64,000 nucleotides of DNA from Streptomyces sp. TS71-3 (GTDB taxonomy: Bacteria > Actinomycetota > Actinomycetes > Streptomycetales > Streptomycetaceae), in the NCBI RefSeq assembly GCF_018327685.1, contig NZ_BNEL01000001.1, positions 4,154,001 through 4,218,000 of the forward strand, written 5' to 3'. Below the pieces are notes generated by a model. It worked only from the letters and a program-made list of their open reading frames with translations, was not told where the DNA came from and ran no database searches. The position numbers and the translations under genes are program-made. Shown here piece by piece: positions 15,791 to 23,956 of this stretch; the first letter of the stretch is position 1; the number at the start of each line of letters is the position of its first letter.

Positions 15791-17062
15791 TCAGCCGGGC
15801 AGCCGGAAGGCGAGGACCACGTTGTGTCCGCCGAAGCCGAACGAATCGTTGAGCGCCGTGATGGAGCCCCCGGGCAGTTCGCGCGGCGTGTCGCGGATGA
15901 CGTCCGCGACGCCGGCGGCCTCCGGGTCGAGCGTGTCGACGTTGATGGTCGGCGGGGCGAGACGGTTCTTCAGCGCGAGGATCGTCGCGACCGACTCCAC
16001 GCCACCGGCGCCGCCCAGCAGGTGGCCCGTCATGGACTTGGTGCTGGCCACCGCGATGTGGTCGGCCTCGTCGCCGAAGACCTTCCGCAGCGCCTTCAGC
16101 TCGGCGATGTCCCCGGCGGGCGTCGACGTGGCGTGGGCGTTGACGTGGACGATGTCGGACGGCCGCACGTCAGTGTTCTGGAGGAGGTTCGCCAGGGCGT
16201 GCGCGATGCCGTTGCCCTCCGGCTCAGGCTGCACGATGTCGTGGCCGTCGGCGGAGATGCCCTGCCCGACCGCCTCCACGTAGATCTTCGCGCCGCGCGC
16301 CTTGGCGTGCTCCTCCGACTCCAGCACGACCACGCCCGCGCCCTCGCCGAGGACGAAGCCGTTGCGGTCGACGTCGAAGGGGCGGGAGGCGCCCTGCGGG
16401 TCGTCGTTGTTCTTGGACATCGCCATCATGTTGCCGAACGCGGCGATCGGCAGCGGGTGGATGGCGGCCTCGGTGCCGCCCGCCACGACCACGTCGGCGC
16501 GGCCGGTGCGGATCATCTCGATGCCGTAGCCGATGGCCTCGGCTCCCGACGCGCAGGCGGACACCGGGGTGTGCACACCGGCGCGCGCGTTCACGTAGAG
16601 GCCGACGTTTGCGGACGGGCCGTTCGGCATCAGCATCGGCACGGTGTGCGGGGAGACCTTGCGGACGCCCTTCTCCCTGAGCACGTCGTACTGGTCGAGC
16701 AGGGTGGTCACGCCGCCGATGCCGGACGCGATGACCGCGCCGACCCGGTCCGGGTCGATGCTGCCGTCCTGGCCCGCCTTGGCGGTGAAACCGGCGTCCT
16801 TCCAGGCCTCCTGGGTGGCGATCAGCGCGAACTGCGCCGAGCGGTCCAGACGGCGGGCCTGCGGCCGGGGAATGACCTCTCCCGGCTCCACCGCGATCTC
16901 GGCGGCGATCTTGACCGGCATGTCGGCCGCCCACTCCTGCTCCAGGCGGGCGACGCCGGACCGGCCGGCGATGAGGGCTTCCCAGGTGGATGCCGTGTCG
17001 CCACCCAGCGGTGTGGTTGCGCCGATACCGGTGACGACCACGGTGCGCTTGGTCGAGCTCAC
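15791..17062 (-). CDS. fabF: 3-oxoacyl-ACP synthase II (KAS II)
   Basis: Condenses malonyl-ACP with growing acyl-ACP in type II fatty-acid elongation. The 423 residues include nucleophile C170 in TPVSACASGAEA, the two catalytic His regions HVNAHATSTPAGD and KSMTGHLLGGAGG, and GFGGHNVVLAF at the end. It is the last gene of fabD-fabH-acpP-fabF. The start has a GGAGAAGGAA ribosome site. The gene has no TTA codons and its codon usage matches the neighbours, as expected of an essential core gene. Confidence 0.96.
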   Translation of the reverse strand: MSSTKRTVVVTGIGATTPLGGDTASTWEALIAGRSGVARLEQEWAADMPVKIAAEIAVEPGEVIPRPQARRLDRSAQFALIATQEAWKDAGFTAKAGQDGSIDPDRVGAVIASGIGGVTTLLDQYDVLREKGVRKVSPHTVPMLMPNGPSANVGLYVNARAGVHTPVSACASGAEAIGYGIEMIRTGRADVVVAGGTEAAIHPLPIAAFGNMMAMSKNNDDPQGASRPFDVDRNGFVLGEGAGVVVLESEEHAKARGAKIYVEAVGQGISADGHDIVQPEPEGNGIAHALANLLQNTDVRPSDIVHVNAHATSTPAGDIAELKALRKVFGDEADHIAVASTKSMTGHLLGGAGGVESVATILALKNRLAPPTINVDTLDPEAAGVADVIRDTPRELPGGSITALNDSFGFGGHNVVLAFRLPG

Positions 17063-17140
17063 AGGAATTCCTTCTCCAGGTTACGAGGGATTCAGCGGCG
17101 CCACCGCCGGGTGGCGGCAGGCACAAGCGTCAGGCCCGAG

Positions 17141-17389
17141 TCAGGACTGGTGCTTGAGGATGTAGTCGGTCGCGTCGCCGACAGTCTTGAGGTTCTTTAC
17201 GTCGTCGTCGGGAATCTTGACGTCGAAACGCTCCTCGGCGGCGACGACGACCTCGACCATGGACAGCGAGTCGACATCAAGGTCATCCGTGAAGGACTTG
17301 TCCAGCTGGACGTCCTCGACCGGGATGCCGGCGATCTCGTTCACGATCTCCGCGAGACCGGCGACGATCTCTTCCTGAGTGGCGGCCAT
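17141..17389 (-). CDS. acpP: Acyl carrier protein of fatty-acid synthesis
   Basis: The 82-residue carrier on which fatty acids are built. The phosphopantetheine attachment site is S41 in DLDVDSLSMVEVV, within a typical acidic four-helix ACP. The ATG at 17389 follows an AAGGAG site and gives the normal ACP length; the frame is open further upstream but without similarity. It lies between fabH (121 bp upstream) and fabF (78 bp downstream), the standard Streptomyces order. Confidence 0.97.
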   Translation of the reverse strand: MAATQEEIVAGLAEIVNEIAGIPVEDVQLDKSFTDDLDVDSLSMVEVVVAAEERFDVKIPDDDVKNLKTVGDATDYILKHQS

Positions 17390-17509
17390 GTTGGCGCTCC
17401 TTCTGTGTATCCATAACGGGGGGTGGGGCAGCTTCCGTCCGGAGGGGGCCCGGACGGAGAGGTGCGGACGTTTCCGAGGCGATGTGCCACGGAAGATCCA
17501 CAAAGGTGC

Positions 17510-18520
17510 CTAGGGGAGGGTAACCACCGTGGCGGCGTACGCGAGACCCGCCCCGAAGCCGATGACGAGCGCGGTGTCGCCGCTCTTCGCCTCGCCGGTC
17601 GCCAGCAGCCGCTCCATGGCGAGCGGGATCGAGGCGGCCGAGGTGTTGCCGGTGGTCTCCACGTCACGGGCGACCGTGACAGACTCCGGCAGCTTCAGAG
17701 TCTTCACCATCGAGTCGATGATCCGCATGTTGGCCTGGTGCGGGATGAAGACGTCCAGTTCTTCGGCGCTGATGCCGGCCGCGTCCAGCGCCTGCTGGGC
17801 GACCTTGGCCATCTCGAAGACCGCCCAGCGGAAGACCGCCTGGCCCTCCTGGGTGATGGCCGGGAACTTCTCCGGCCGGTCGGGCGAGCCTTCGCGGTAG
17901 TCGGTCCATGGCACCGTCTGCTTGATGGTCTCGGACTTGTCGCCCTCCGAGCCCCAGACCGTCGGGCCGATGGCGGCCTCCTTGGAGGGACCCACCACGG
18001 CGGCCCCCGCGCCGTCGCCGAACAGGAAGGCGGTCTTGCGGTCGTGCAGGTCCGTCAGGTCCGACAGGCGCTCGACTCCTATGACGAGCACGTACTCGGC
18101 GGAGCCCTCCACGATCATGCCTTTGGCCAGCGTGATCCCGTAGCCGAACCCGGCGCAGCCGGCGGAGATGTCGAAGGCGGCGGCCTTGTCGGTGCCCAGC
18201 CTGTCCGCGATCTCGGTGGCGACCGCGGGGGTCTGCTTGAAGTGCGAGACGGTGGAGACCACCACGGCGCCGATCTGCTCCGGAGCGATGCCCGCGTCCG
18301 CGATCGCCTTGCCCGACGCCTCCAGCGCCATCGCGCTGACCGTCTCCTCGTCGCTCGCCCAGTGCCGGGTGGCGATGCCGGAGCGGGAGCGGATCCATTC
18401 GTCGGACGAGTCGATCGTCTCCAGGATCACTTCGTTGGGCACCACCCTGGTCGGCCGGTACCCGCCGACGCCCATGATGCGCGCGTACGGGGCGCCCTTG
18501 CTCGACTTGATCTTCGGCAT
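17510..18520 (-). CDS. fabH: 3-oxoacyl-ACP synthase III (KAS III)
   Basis: Starts fatty-acid synthesis by condensing an acyl-CoA starter with malonyl-ACP; in Streptomyces it prefers branched starters. The 336 residues contain nucleophile C122 in DISAGCAGFGYGI, the His in PHQANMRI and the Asn in TGNTSAAS, and begin with ARIMGVGGYRPTRVVPN. The start at 18520 has AAGGAG 9 nt upstream. The gap to the fabD stop is only 17 bp, so the two are cotranscribed. Confidence 0.96.
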   Translation of the reverse strand: MPKIKSSKGAPYARIMGVGGYRPTRVVPNEVILETIDSSDEWIRSRSGIATRHWASDEETVSAMALEASGKAIADAGIAPEQIGAVVVSTVSHFKQTPAVATEIADRLGTDKAAAFDISAGCAGFGYGITLAKGMIVEGSAEYVLVIGVERLSDLTDLHDRKTAFLFGDGAGAAVVGPSKEAAIGPTVWGSEGDKSETIKQTVPWTDYREGSPDRPEKFPAITQEGQAVFRWAVFEMAKVAQQALDAAGISAEELDVFIPHQANMRIIDSMVKTLKLPESVTVARDVETTGNTSAASIPLAMERLLATGEAKSGDTALVIGFGAGLAYAATVVTLP

Positions 18521-18537
18521 GGCTCTCGGGCTCCTTG

Positions 18538-19575
18538 TCAGGCCGTCGTGTCGACGGCCGGGTTCGTTGCCGACGAGTCGCCGGCGCCGGGCGCGTCGTC
18601 CGAGGCGGACGACGGCGCCATGCTCGCGCGCACCAGCGCGCGGGCCTTGTCGAGGTCGTCGGGTGTCTTCAGCGCCACCATCTGCACACCGCGCAGCTCG
18701 CGCTTGGCCAGCCCGGTCAGCGTGCCGCCGGGGCACACCTCCACCAGCGCGGTCACCCCGAGGTTGCGGAACGTCTCCATGCAGAGGTCCCAGCGAACGG
18801 AGTTCGCGACCTGCCCGACCAGGCGCTCCACGACAGCGGCGCCGCTTTCGACGACCTGCCCGTCCTTGTTGGAGACGTACCTGAGGGCGGGGTCGGCCGG
18901 CGTCAGGGTCTCGGTGGCCGCCGCGAGCCGGGCCACCGCCGGTGCCATGTGCCGGGTGTGGAAGGCGCCCGCGACCTTCAGCGGTACCACGCGGCGCACC
19001 CCCTCCGGCTTGTCCGCCGCCAGAGCGGCGAGCTCGTCCGCGGTGCCGGCCGCCACGATCTGGCCGGAGCCGTTCACGTTCGCCGCGGTGAGCCCGAGCT
19101 TCTCCAGCGCGGGCAGCACGTCCTCCGGCTCCCCGCCGAGCAGGGCGGACATGCCCGTCTCGGTGACCGCGGCCGCCTCCGCCATCGCGAGCCCCCGCTC
19201 GCGCACCAGGCGCAGCGCCGCTGTGGACTCCAGCACATTGGCGAACACCGCGGCGGTGATCTCGCCCACGCTGTGGCCCGCCACGGCTCCGGGGGCAACC
19301 CGGCCGGACGCCGCGGCACCCGGGGCGTCGGGGCCCAGCGCCAGGACGTCGGCGAGCGCGCCTGCCGACAGCAGGCCCGCGGCCACCAGCAGCGGCTGGG
19401 CCACGGCGGTGTCCCGGATCGCGTCGGCGTCGGCCTTCGTCCCGTAGTGGACGAGGTCGAGGCCGATCGCGTCGGACCACGCGGCGAGGGATTCCGCGGA
19501 ACCGGGCAGATCGAGCCAGGGAGTCAGAAAACCAGGCGTCTGTGCGCCTTGACCGGGAGCGACGAGTACGAGCAC
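18538..19575 (-). CDS. fabD: Malonyl-CoA:ACP acyltransferase
   Basis: Loads malonate onto ACP for fatty-acid (and often polyketide) synthesis. The 345-residue product shows GQGAQ near the start, nucleophile S102 in AGHSVGE, the catalytic His in GAFHTRHM (about 210) and a Ser/Ala/Asp-rich C-terminal tail. The GTG at 19575 is used because LVLVAPGQGAQTPGF is the standard N-terminus. It is the first gene of the fab operon, 88 bp downstream of fasR on the same strand, so it may be read from its own promoter, from fasR, or both. Confidence 0.95.
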   Translation of the reverse strand: MLVLVAPGQGAQTPGFLTPWLDLPGSAESLAAWSDAIGLDLVHYGTKADADAIRDTAVAQPLLVAAGLLSAGALADVLALGPDAPGAAASGRVAPGAVAGHSVGEITAAVFANVLESTAALRLVRERGLAMAEAAAVTETGMSALLGGEPEDVLPALEKLGLTAANVNGSGQIVAAGTADELAALAADKPEGVRRVVPLKVAGAFHTRHMAPAVARLAAATETLTPADPALRYVSNKDGQVVESGAAVVERLVGQVANSVRWDLCMETFRNLGVTALVEVCPGGTLTGLAKRELRGVQMVALKTPDDLDKARALVRASMAPSSASDDAPGAGDSSATNPAVDTTA

Positions 19576-19642
19576 TCTCCCACTCTCTCTTGTGGATGGT
19601 GCTGCCCGCCCGTGGGGACAGGGACGAATAACCAGAGGGGGA

Positions 19643-19648
19643 ATTGTA
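19643..19648 (-). promoter_or_regulatory. Candidate -10 box of the fab operon
   Basis: On the minus strand the fasR-fabD gap contains GCTACAATT, an extended -10-like sequence (TACAAT), about 68 nt before the fabD GTG. The -35 region would fall in the last codons of fasR. FasR is known in S. coelicolor to bind upstream of fabD; I cannot define its site by eye. Confidence 0.35.
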
Positions 19649-19663
19649 GCCCTCCGACAAAAC

Positions 19664-20917
19664 CTAGAGCTGCGTGTCGGCGTCGGCCAGGCGCCCCAGG
19701 ATCAGCGCGATCCGCAGAGTGAATGCGGAGCGTACATCCGAGGGCGACCAACCGGTGACGTCAGTCACACGTCGGAGCCGGTAGCGCACGGTGTTCGGAT
19801 GCACGAAGAGCATGCGGGCGGCACCCTCCAGGCTGCTCGCCTGCTCCAGATAGACACTCAGCGTCTCCAGAAGTGCCGAGCCCGCCTCCTCAAGCGGTCT
19901 GTAGATCTCCTCCACCAGTTGTTCGCGAGCCGACGGGTCGCCCGCGATCGCGCGCTCCGGAAGGAGATCATCCGCCAACACCGGCCGCGGTGCGTCCTGC
20001 CACGCCGAGCAGGCCCGCAGTCCCGCGGCGGCGGCGCGCGCCGAGCGGGTGGCGGCCAGCAGGTCGGGGACCACGGGGCCGGCCACCACGGGGCCCGGCG
20101 CGAACGGCCCGATCAGGCCCTTCGCCACGGCCAGCGGGTTGTCGTCGCCGCCTGCGATCACGACGAGCCGGTCGCCCAGCACGCCCGTCAGCACCTGGAG
20201 CTTGGCGTGCCGCGCGGCGCGCCGGATGGCCTCCACGGTCAGCTCGCTGTCGCCGTTCGGCGCCGTGCCCAGCACCACGCAGACGTGCTCGGGGGAGTTC
20301 CAGCCGAGTGCGGCGGCCCGCGACACGGCACCCTCGTCGGCCTCGCCGGACAGCACCGCGTTGACCACCAGCGACTCCAGGCGGGCGTCCCACGCGCCGC
20401 GCGCCTCGGCGGCCTGCGCGTACACCTGTGCCGTGGCGAAGGCGATTTCCCGGGCGTACACGAGCAGTGCCTCGCGCAGCGCCGACTCGTCGCCGGGGGC
20501 GGCGACCTCCTCGATCGCGGACTCCATCACCTCGATCGTGGTGCGCACCATCTCCACGGTCTGCCTGAGCGTGATCGCCCGGGTCAGCTCGCGTGGCGCG
20601 GTCCCGAAGACGTCGGTGGAGATGGCCTGCGGAGCGTCCGGGTGCCGGAACCACTCCGTGAAGGCGGCGATGCCGGCCTGCGCGACGAGGCCGATCCAGG
20701 AACGGTTCTCCGGTGGCATCGCCCGGTACCAGGGCAGCGTCTCGTCCATCCGCGCGATCGCCTGCGCGGCGAGGTTGCCGGACGACTTCTCAAGGCGCTT
20801 CAGTGTCGCCGCGTGCCCATGGGCCTGGGGCTCCGGTGCCGGCGCGCCGGGCCGGCCGCCCGGGCTCCGCTGGGCGGGCGGGGCGGGTTCCCTCTTGCTG
20901 GCTTCGCGTTCTGGCAC
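19664..20917 (-). CDS. fasR: PucR-family transcriptional activator of fatty-acid synthesis
   Basis: A 417-residue regulator with a C-terminal PucR helix-turn-helix (SLEGAARMLFVHPNTVRYRLRRVTDVTG, about 362-390) and a GGDEF-like middle region. In S. coelicolor the gene at this position, FasR, activates fabD-fabH-acpP-fabF; the identical placement supports the name. The GTG start at 20917 gives MPEREASKREP; the frame is open further upstream but overlaps the divergent pirin gene. The first 30 residues are Pro/Ala-rich and probably disordered. The 57-bp gap to pirin must hold promoters for both. Confidence 0.9.
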   Translation of the reverse strand: MPEREASKREPAPPAQRSPGGRPGAPAPEPQAHGHAATLKRLEKSSGNLAAQAIARMDETLPWYRAMPPENRSWIGLVAQAGIAAFTEWFRHPDAPQAISTDVFGTAPRELTRAITLRQTVEMVRTTIEVMESAIEEVAAPGDESALREALLVYAREIAFATAQVYAQAAEARGAWDARLESLVVNAVLSGEADEGAVSRAAALGWNSPEHVCVVLGTAPNGDSELTVEAIRRAARHAKLQVLTGVLGDRLVVIAGGDDNPLAVAKGLIGPFAPGPVVAGPVVPDLLAATRSARAAAAGLRACSAWQDAPRPVLADDLLPERAIAGDPSAREQLVEEIYRPLEEAGSALLETLSVYLEQASSLEGAARMLFVHPNTVRYRLRRVTDVTGWSPSDVRSAFTLRIALILGRLADADTQL

Positions 20918-20974
20918 GGCACAAGAGTGCCTTATCGGTACGGTCCTGTCCGGTGCCGGGTCTAACGTGGAGGC

Positions 20975-21634
20975 GTGATGGATGTGAGGCGCGCCGGTAC
21001 ACGACACCGTGGCGGAGATCGCGCCGCAGGAATCGAATCCCTGCACGCCTTCTCCTTCGGGCCGCACTACGACCCCGAGAATCTCCGCTTCGGCGCCGTC
21101 ATCGCGTGCAACGAGGAGCGCCTCGCGCCGGGCGCGGGCTTCGACGAGCACCCGCACAGCCATACGGAGATCGTGACCTGGGTCGTCGAGGGCGAGCTGA
21201 CGCACCACGACTCCGCCGGTCACGCCGGGGTCGTCCGTCCGGGGGACGTACAGCACCTGAGCGCGGGCGCCGGCATCCGGCACGTGGAGCGCAACGCGTC
21301 CTCCGCCCCGCTGGTCTTCGTCCAGATGTGGCTGGCCCCGCTACGCCCCGGCGGCGAGCCCGGCTACCAGCTGGTCCACGGCATCGCCGACGCCACCCCG
21401 TACGCCCTGCCCGCGGCAGGCGCGATGCTCCACGTACGCCGCCTGCACGCCGGGGGGCGCACGGCAGTACCCGATGCACCACATGTCTACGTGCACGTAG
21501 TACGAGGCGGCATACGCATCGCCGACGAGACCCTGGGCCCCGGCGACGCGGCCCGCATCACGGGAGGCCGAGGGATGGCGGCATCGGCCCAGGAAGCCGA
21601 GGGCGCGGAAGTCCTGATCTGGGAGATGCAGTAA
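20975..21634 (+). CDS. Pirin family protein
   Basis: A bicupin of about 219 residues with metal ligands in the first cupin (FDEHPHSHTEIVTWVVEGELTHHDS: two or three His and later Glu). Family members act as quercetinase-like dioxygenases or as iron-dependent partners of regulators and dehydrogenases; bacterial pirins have been reported to bind the pyruvate dehydrogenase E1. Two starts are possible, GTG 20975 or ATG 20978; GGAGG (20969-20973) favours the ATG, while a TAACGT box (20963-20968) 6 nt before the GTG suggests a leaderless message. It is divergent from fasR. Confidence 0.88.
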   Translation: MMDVRRAGTRHRGGDRAAGIESLHAFSFGPHYDPENLRFGAVIACNEERLAPGAGFDEHPHSHTEIVTWVVEGELTHHDSAGHAGVVRPGDVQHLSAGAGIRHVERNASSAPLVFVQMWLAPLRPGGEPGYQLVHGIADATPYALPAAGAMLHVRRLHAGGRTAVPDAPHVYVHVVRGGIRIADETLGPGDAARITGGRGMAASAQEAEGAEVLIWEMQ

Positions 21635-21674
21635 CCCTCAAGGGGGAGGCGCAAGGGCTGGGGCCGGCTGATCG

Positions 21675-21767
21675 GGGGCGCGGGGAACTGCGCGAAGACC
21701 CCCGCCGGTGGGGCGCCGAAGATGATGCAGCAAGGGCCTGGCTGATCAGGGGCGCGGGGAACTGCGC
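21675..21767 (+). repeat. Two direct copies of GGGGCGCGGGGAACTGCGC
   Basis: Cores at 21675-21693 and 21749-21767 (74 bp apart), each preceded by CTGATC(A/G) and followed by (G)AA(A)ACCCCC(A/G)CC. They occupy the convergent gap between the pirin gene and the serine hydrolase gene. Confidence 0.88.
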
Positions 21768-21849
21768 AAAAACCCCCACCGGGGAACGCCGAAGACGAAG
21801 CCGCAAGGAACGGGAGAAGGAGCCTGCCCGGCGATTGAGGGCAGAACCC

Positions 21850-22668
21850 CTAGCCGAGCTCGCGCAGCACCCCATCCGTGAACCCCGGCCACACCCCCAC
21901 CGCCCACGGCCCGAAATCCCGATCGGTCAACACGGCGCACCCCACCCCCGCATCCGGATCCACCCAAAGAAACGTCCCAGATTGCCCGAAATGTCCGAAC
22001 GTCCGCGGCGACGACGTCGCCCCGGTCCAGTGCGGCTCCTTACGGCCCCGGATCTCGAACCCGAGCCCCCAGTCGTTGGGACTCTGGTGCCCGTACCCCG
22101 GAAGCACCCCCTTCGTCCCCGGGTACTGCACCGTCATCGCCTCCGCCACCGTCCGCGGGTCGAGCAGCCGGGGTGCCTGCAACTCGGCCGCGAACCGCAC
22201 CAGGTCGTCCACGCACGACACGCCGTCCCTCGCGGGCGACCCGGCGCCTTCGAGCGCCGTCCCCGCCATCCCGAGCGGTGCGAGCACCGCTTGGCGCAGG
22301 TACTCGGCGAACGGGATGCCGGTGACCTTGGCCACATGCTCGCCCAGCACCTCGAAGCCGGCGTTCGAGTAGAGCCTGCGGGTGCCGGGCGGGGACGTGA
22401 CGCGGTGCTCGTCGAAGGCGAGCCCGCTGGTGTGCGCGAGCAGGTGCCGCACCGTCGAGCCCTCGGGTCCGGCCGGCTCGTCCAGGTCGAGCGCGCCCTC
22501 CTCGTAGGCGACGAGCACGGCGTAGGCCGCGAGCGGCTTGGTGACCGAGGCCAGCGGGAAGCGGCGGTCGGTCGGGCCGTGCGCCCCGGCGAGCGTGCCG
22601 TCCGCGCGGACGACGGCCGCGGCGGCGGCCGGGACCGGCCAGTTCTCGATCTCTGCCAGGCTCTGCAT
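21850..22668 (-). CDS. Serine hydrolase, beta-lactamase class C/penicillin-binding fold
   Basis: A 272-residue hydrolase with catalytic Ser41 and Lys44 in LASVTKPLAAY, the Tyr100 motif RRLYSNAGFE and the HTSGLAF segment of this superfamily. There is no signal peptide, so an esterase or D-aminopeptidase-like role in the cytosol is more likely than beta-lactamase activity. The start at 22668 lies 7 nt after a TACCCT -10 box on the minus strand (leaderless); an earlier ATG at 22698 would lie upstream of that promoter. Confidence 0.85.
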   Translation of the reverse strand: MQSLAEIENWPVPAAAAAVVRADGTLAGAHGPTDRRFPLASVTKPLAAYAVLVAYEEGALDLDEPAGPEGSTVRHLLAHTSGLAFDEHRVTSPPGTRRLYSNAGFEVLGEHVAKVTGIPFAEYLRQAVLAPLGMAGTALEGAGSPARDGVSCVDDLVRFAAELQAPRLLDPRTVAEAMTVQYPGTKGVLPGYGHQSPNDWGLGFEIRGRKEPHWTGATSSPRTFGHFGQSGTFLWVDPDAGVGCAVLTDRDFGPWAVGVWPGFTDGVLRELG

Positions 22669-22820
22669 GTGCCCGAGGGTAGCGAGCGGCGGCGTCACCG
22701 CCCGCGCCCGGGGGCGCCACCGCCTCCGGCGAACCGGACTCGGAGGCGTGCTGGGAGCGCGTGCGGCTCCGCCGCCCCCGCCCCGTGCCTCACCAGGTCA
22801 TCCGTACCTCGGCAACTGCC

Positions 22821-23339
22821 TCAGTAACTCAGCCGCATCGCCGGTTCGCGATGGCGGACGAAGCCCAGCGACGCGTACAGGGGCTCGCCGTCAACCGACG
22901 CGTGCAGGTCGATCCGGGGCACGCCGCGCTCGCGGTACCAGGCGAGCAGCGCCGTCATGCAGGCCCGTGAGTAGCCGCGGCGGCGCATGCCGGGATCCGT
23001 GGCGACGTTGAAGACGTGCCCGCTCAGGCCGAGCGGGTTGCCGGGCCCGGCGAGCCGGCGCTCCACCGTGCCCGCCGCGCACGCCGCGAGCGCGGGGGCG
23101 CCGCCGGCGCGGGCGCGGGCGCCGTCCGGACGGTCCACGACGAAGACCGCGAGGTCCCCGTCCGGCTCCGCCAGCCGCGAGCGCAGGTCGGCCACGGCGA
23201 AGGGCTGCCACGTGACGTCATCGCTCGGCCTCAGCGCATCGAGCATGATCTTCCGCAGCCTGACCAGTTCCTCGGCGTCCTCGGGAGCGGCGGGGCGCAC
23301 CGTGGTCGAGTGGTTCAGGGCGGGGCTCGGGTGGGTCAT
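22821..23339 (-). CDS. GNAT-family N-acetyltransferase
   Basis: A 172-residue acetyltransferase. The acetyl-CoA pyrophosphate loop is seen in NVATDPGMRRRGYSRACMTALLAWYRERGV (family consensus Q/RxxGxG/A), followed by LYASLGF, the conserved C-terminal motif. The substrate is unknown. The start at 23339 is 7 nt after a TAGCGT box on the minus strand, so it is probably leaderless. It is divergent from the MerR/aldo-keto reductase operon, with about 130 bp between them. Confidence 0.88.
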   Translation of the reverse strand: MTHPSPALNHSTTVRPAAPEDAEELVRLRKIMLDALRPSDDVTWQPFAVADLRSRLAEPDGDLAVFVVDRPDGARARAGGAPALAACAAGTVERRLAGPGNPLGLSGHVFNVATDPGMRRRGYSRACMTALLAWYRERGVPRIDLHASVDGEPLYASLGFVRHREPAMRLSY

Positions 23340-23431
23340 GGCGGGCACGCTACCCAGCGGCACCCGGCGCCGTCGTCCCGATTTCCGCACCGCCGACGGG
23401 CGTTACGCGCTCCCGGGGCATCAGGACGCCC

Positions 23432-23462
23432 TTGCTTCGAGTGCACTCCAAGGTCCTAGCGT
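23432..23462 (+). promoter_or_regulatory. MerR-type promoter with 19-bp spacer and central dyad
   Basis: TTGCTT (23432-23437) and TAGCGT (23457-23462) are separated by 19 bp, the overlong spacing typical of MerR-activated promoters. The spacer region is covered by CTTCGAGTGCACTCCAAG (23435-23452), an 18-bp palindrome with one mismatch pair. The MerR gene's ATG follows 7 nt after the -10 box, so the message is leaderless. This strongly suggests autoregulated, inducible control of the merR-aldo/keto reductase operon. Confidence 0.8.
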
Positions 23463-23469
23463 GTGGGGC

Positions 23470-23949
23470 ATGACGGTGACGGAGACCACGCACGCACCGG
23501 CCGGGCTCGCCGAACGGAAGGCAGCGGCCGTCCGTGCCACCATGACCGACCTCCACCCGCGCCCCGACGGGCAGGACCAGTACACGATCAGCGAGGTGGT
23601 CACGTTCACCGGGCTGACGGCCCACACGCTCCGCTGGTACGAGCGCATCGGGCTGATGCCCCATGTGGACCGCTCGCACACGGGCCAGCGCCGCTACTCC
23701 AACCGCGACCTGGACTGGCTCGAACTGGTCGGCAAGCTCCGGCTGACCGGCATGTCCGTGGCGGACATGGTCCGTTACGCCGAGCTGGTGCGGCAGGGCG
23801 ACCAGACCTACCCGGAACGCCGGGAGCTGCTGGAGACGACCCGCCGGGACGTGCTGGCCCGGATCGCGGAGCTCCAGGACACCCTGGCGGTGCTCGACTT
23901 CAAGATCAACATCTACGCGGACACGGACTCGTGTCCGGAAAGGGCGTGA
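23470..23949 (+). CDS. MerR-family transcriptional regulator
   Basis: A 159-residue activator. After a 35-residue N-terminal extension comes the MerR winged helix (YTISEVVTFTGLTAHTLRWYERIGLMPHVDRSHTGQRRYSNRDLDWLELV, about 38-87) and a coiled-coil dimerisation helix. There are no clustered cysteines for metal sensing (a single Cys near the C-terminus, DSCPE), so it is probably of the small-molecule or redox class. It is cotranscribed with the aldo-keto reductase 7 bp downstream; homologous pairs respond to electrophiles such as aldehydes or quinones (inference). Confidence 0.9.
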   Translation: MTVTETTHAPAGLAERKAAAVRATMTDLHPRPDGQDQYTISEVVTFTGLTAHTLRWYERIGLMPHVDRSHTGQRRYSNRDLDWLELVGKLRLTGMSVADMVRYAELVRQGDQTYPERRELLETTRRDVLARIAELQDTLAVLDFKINIYADTDSCPERA

Positions 23950-23956
23950 GCGGCGG

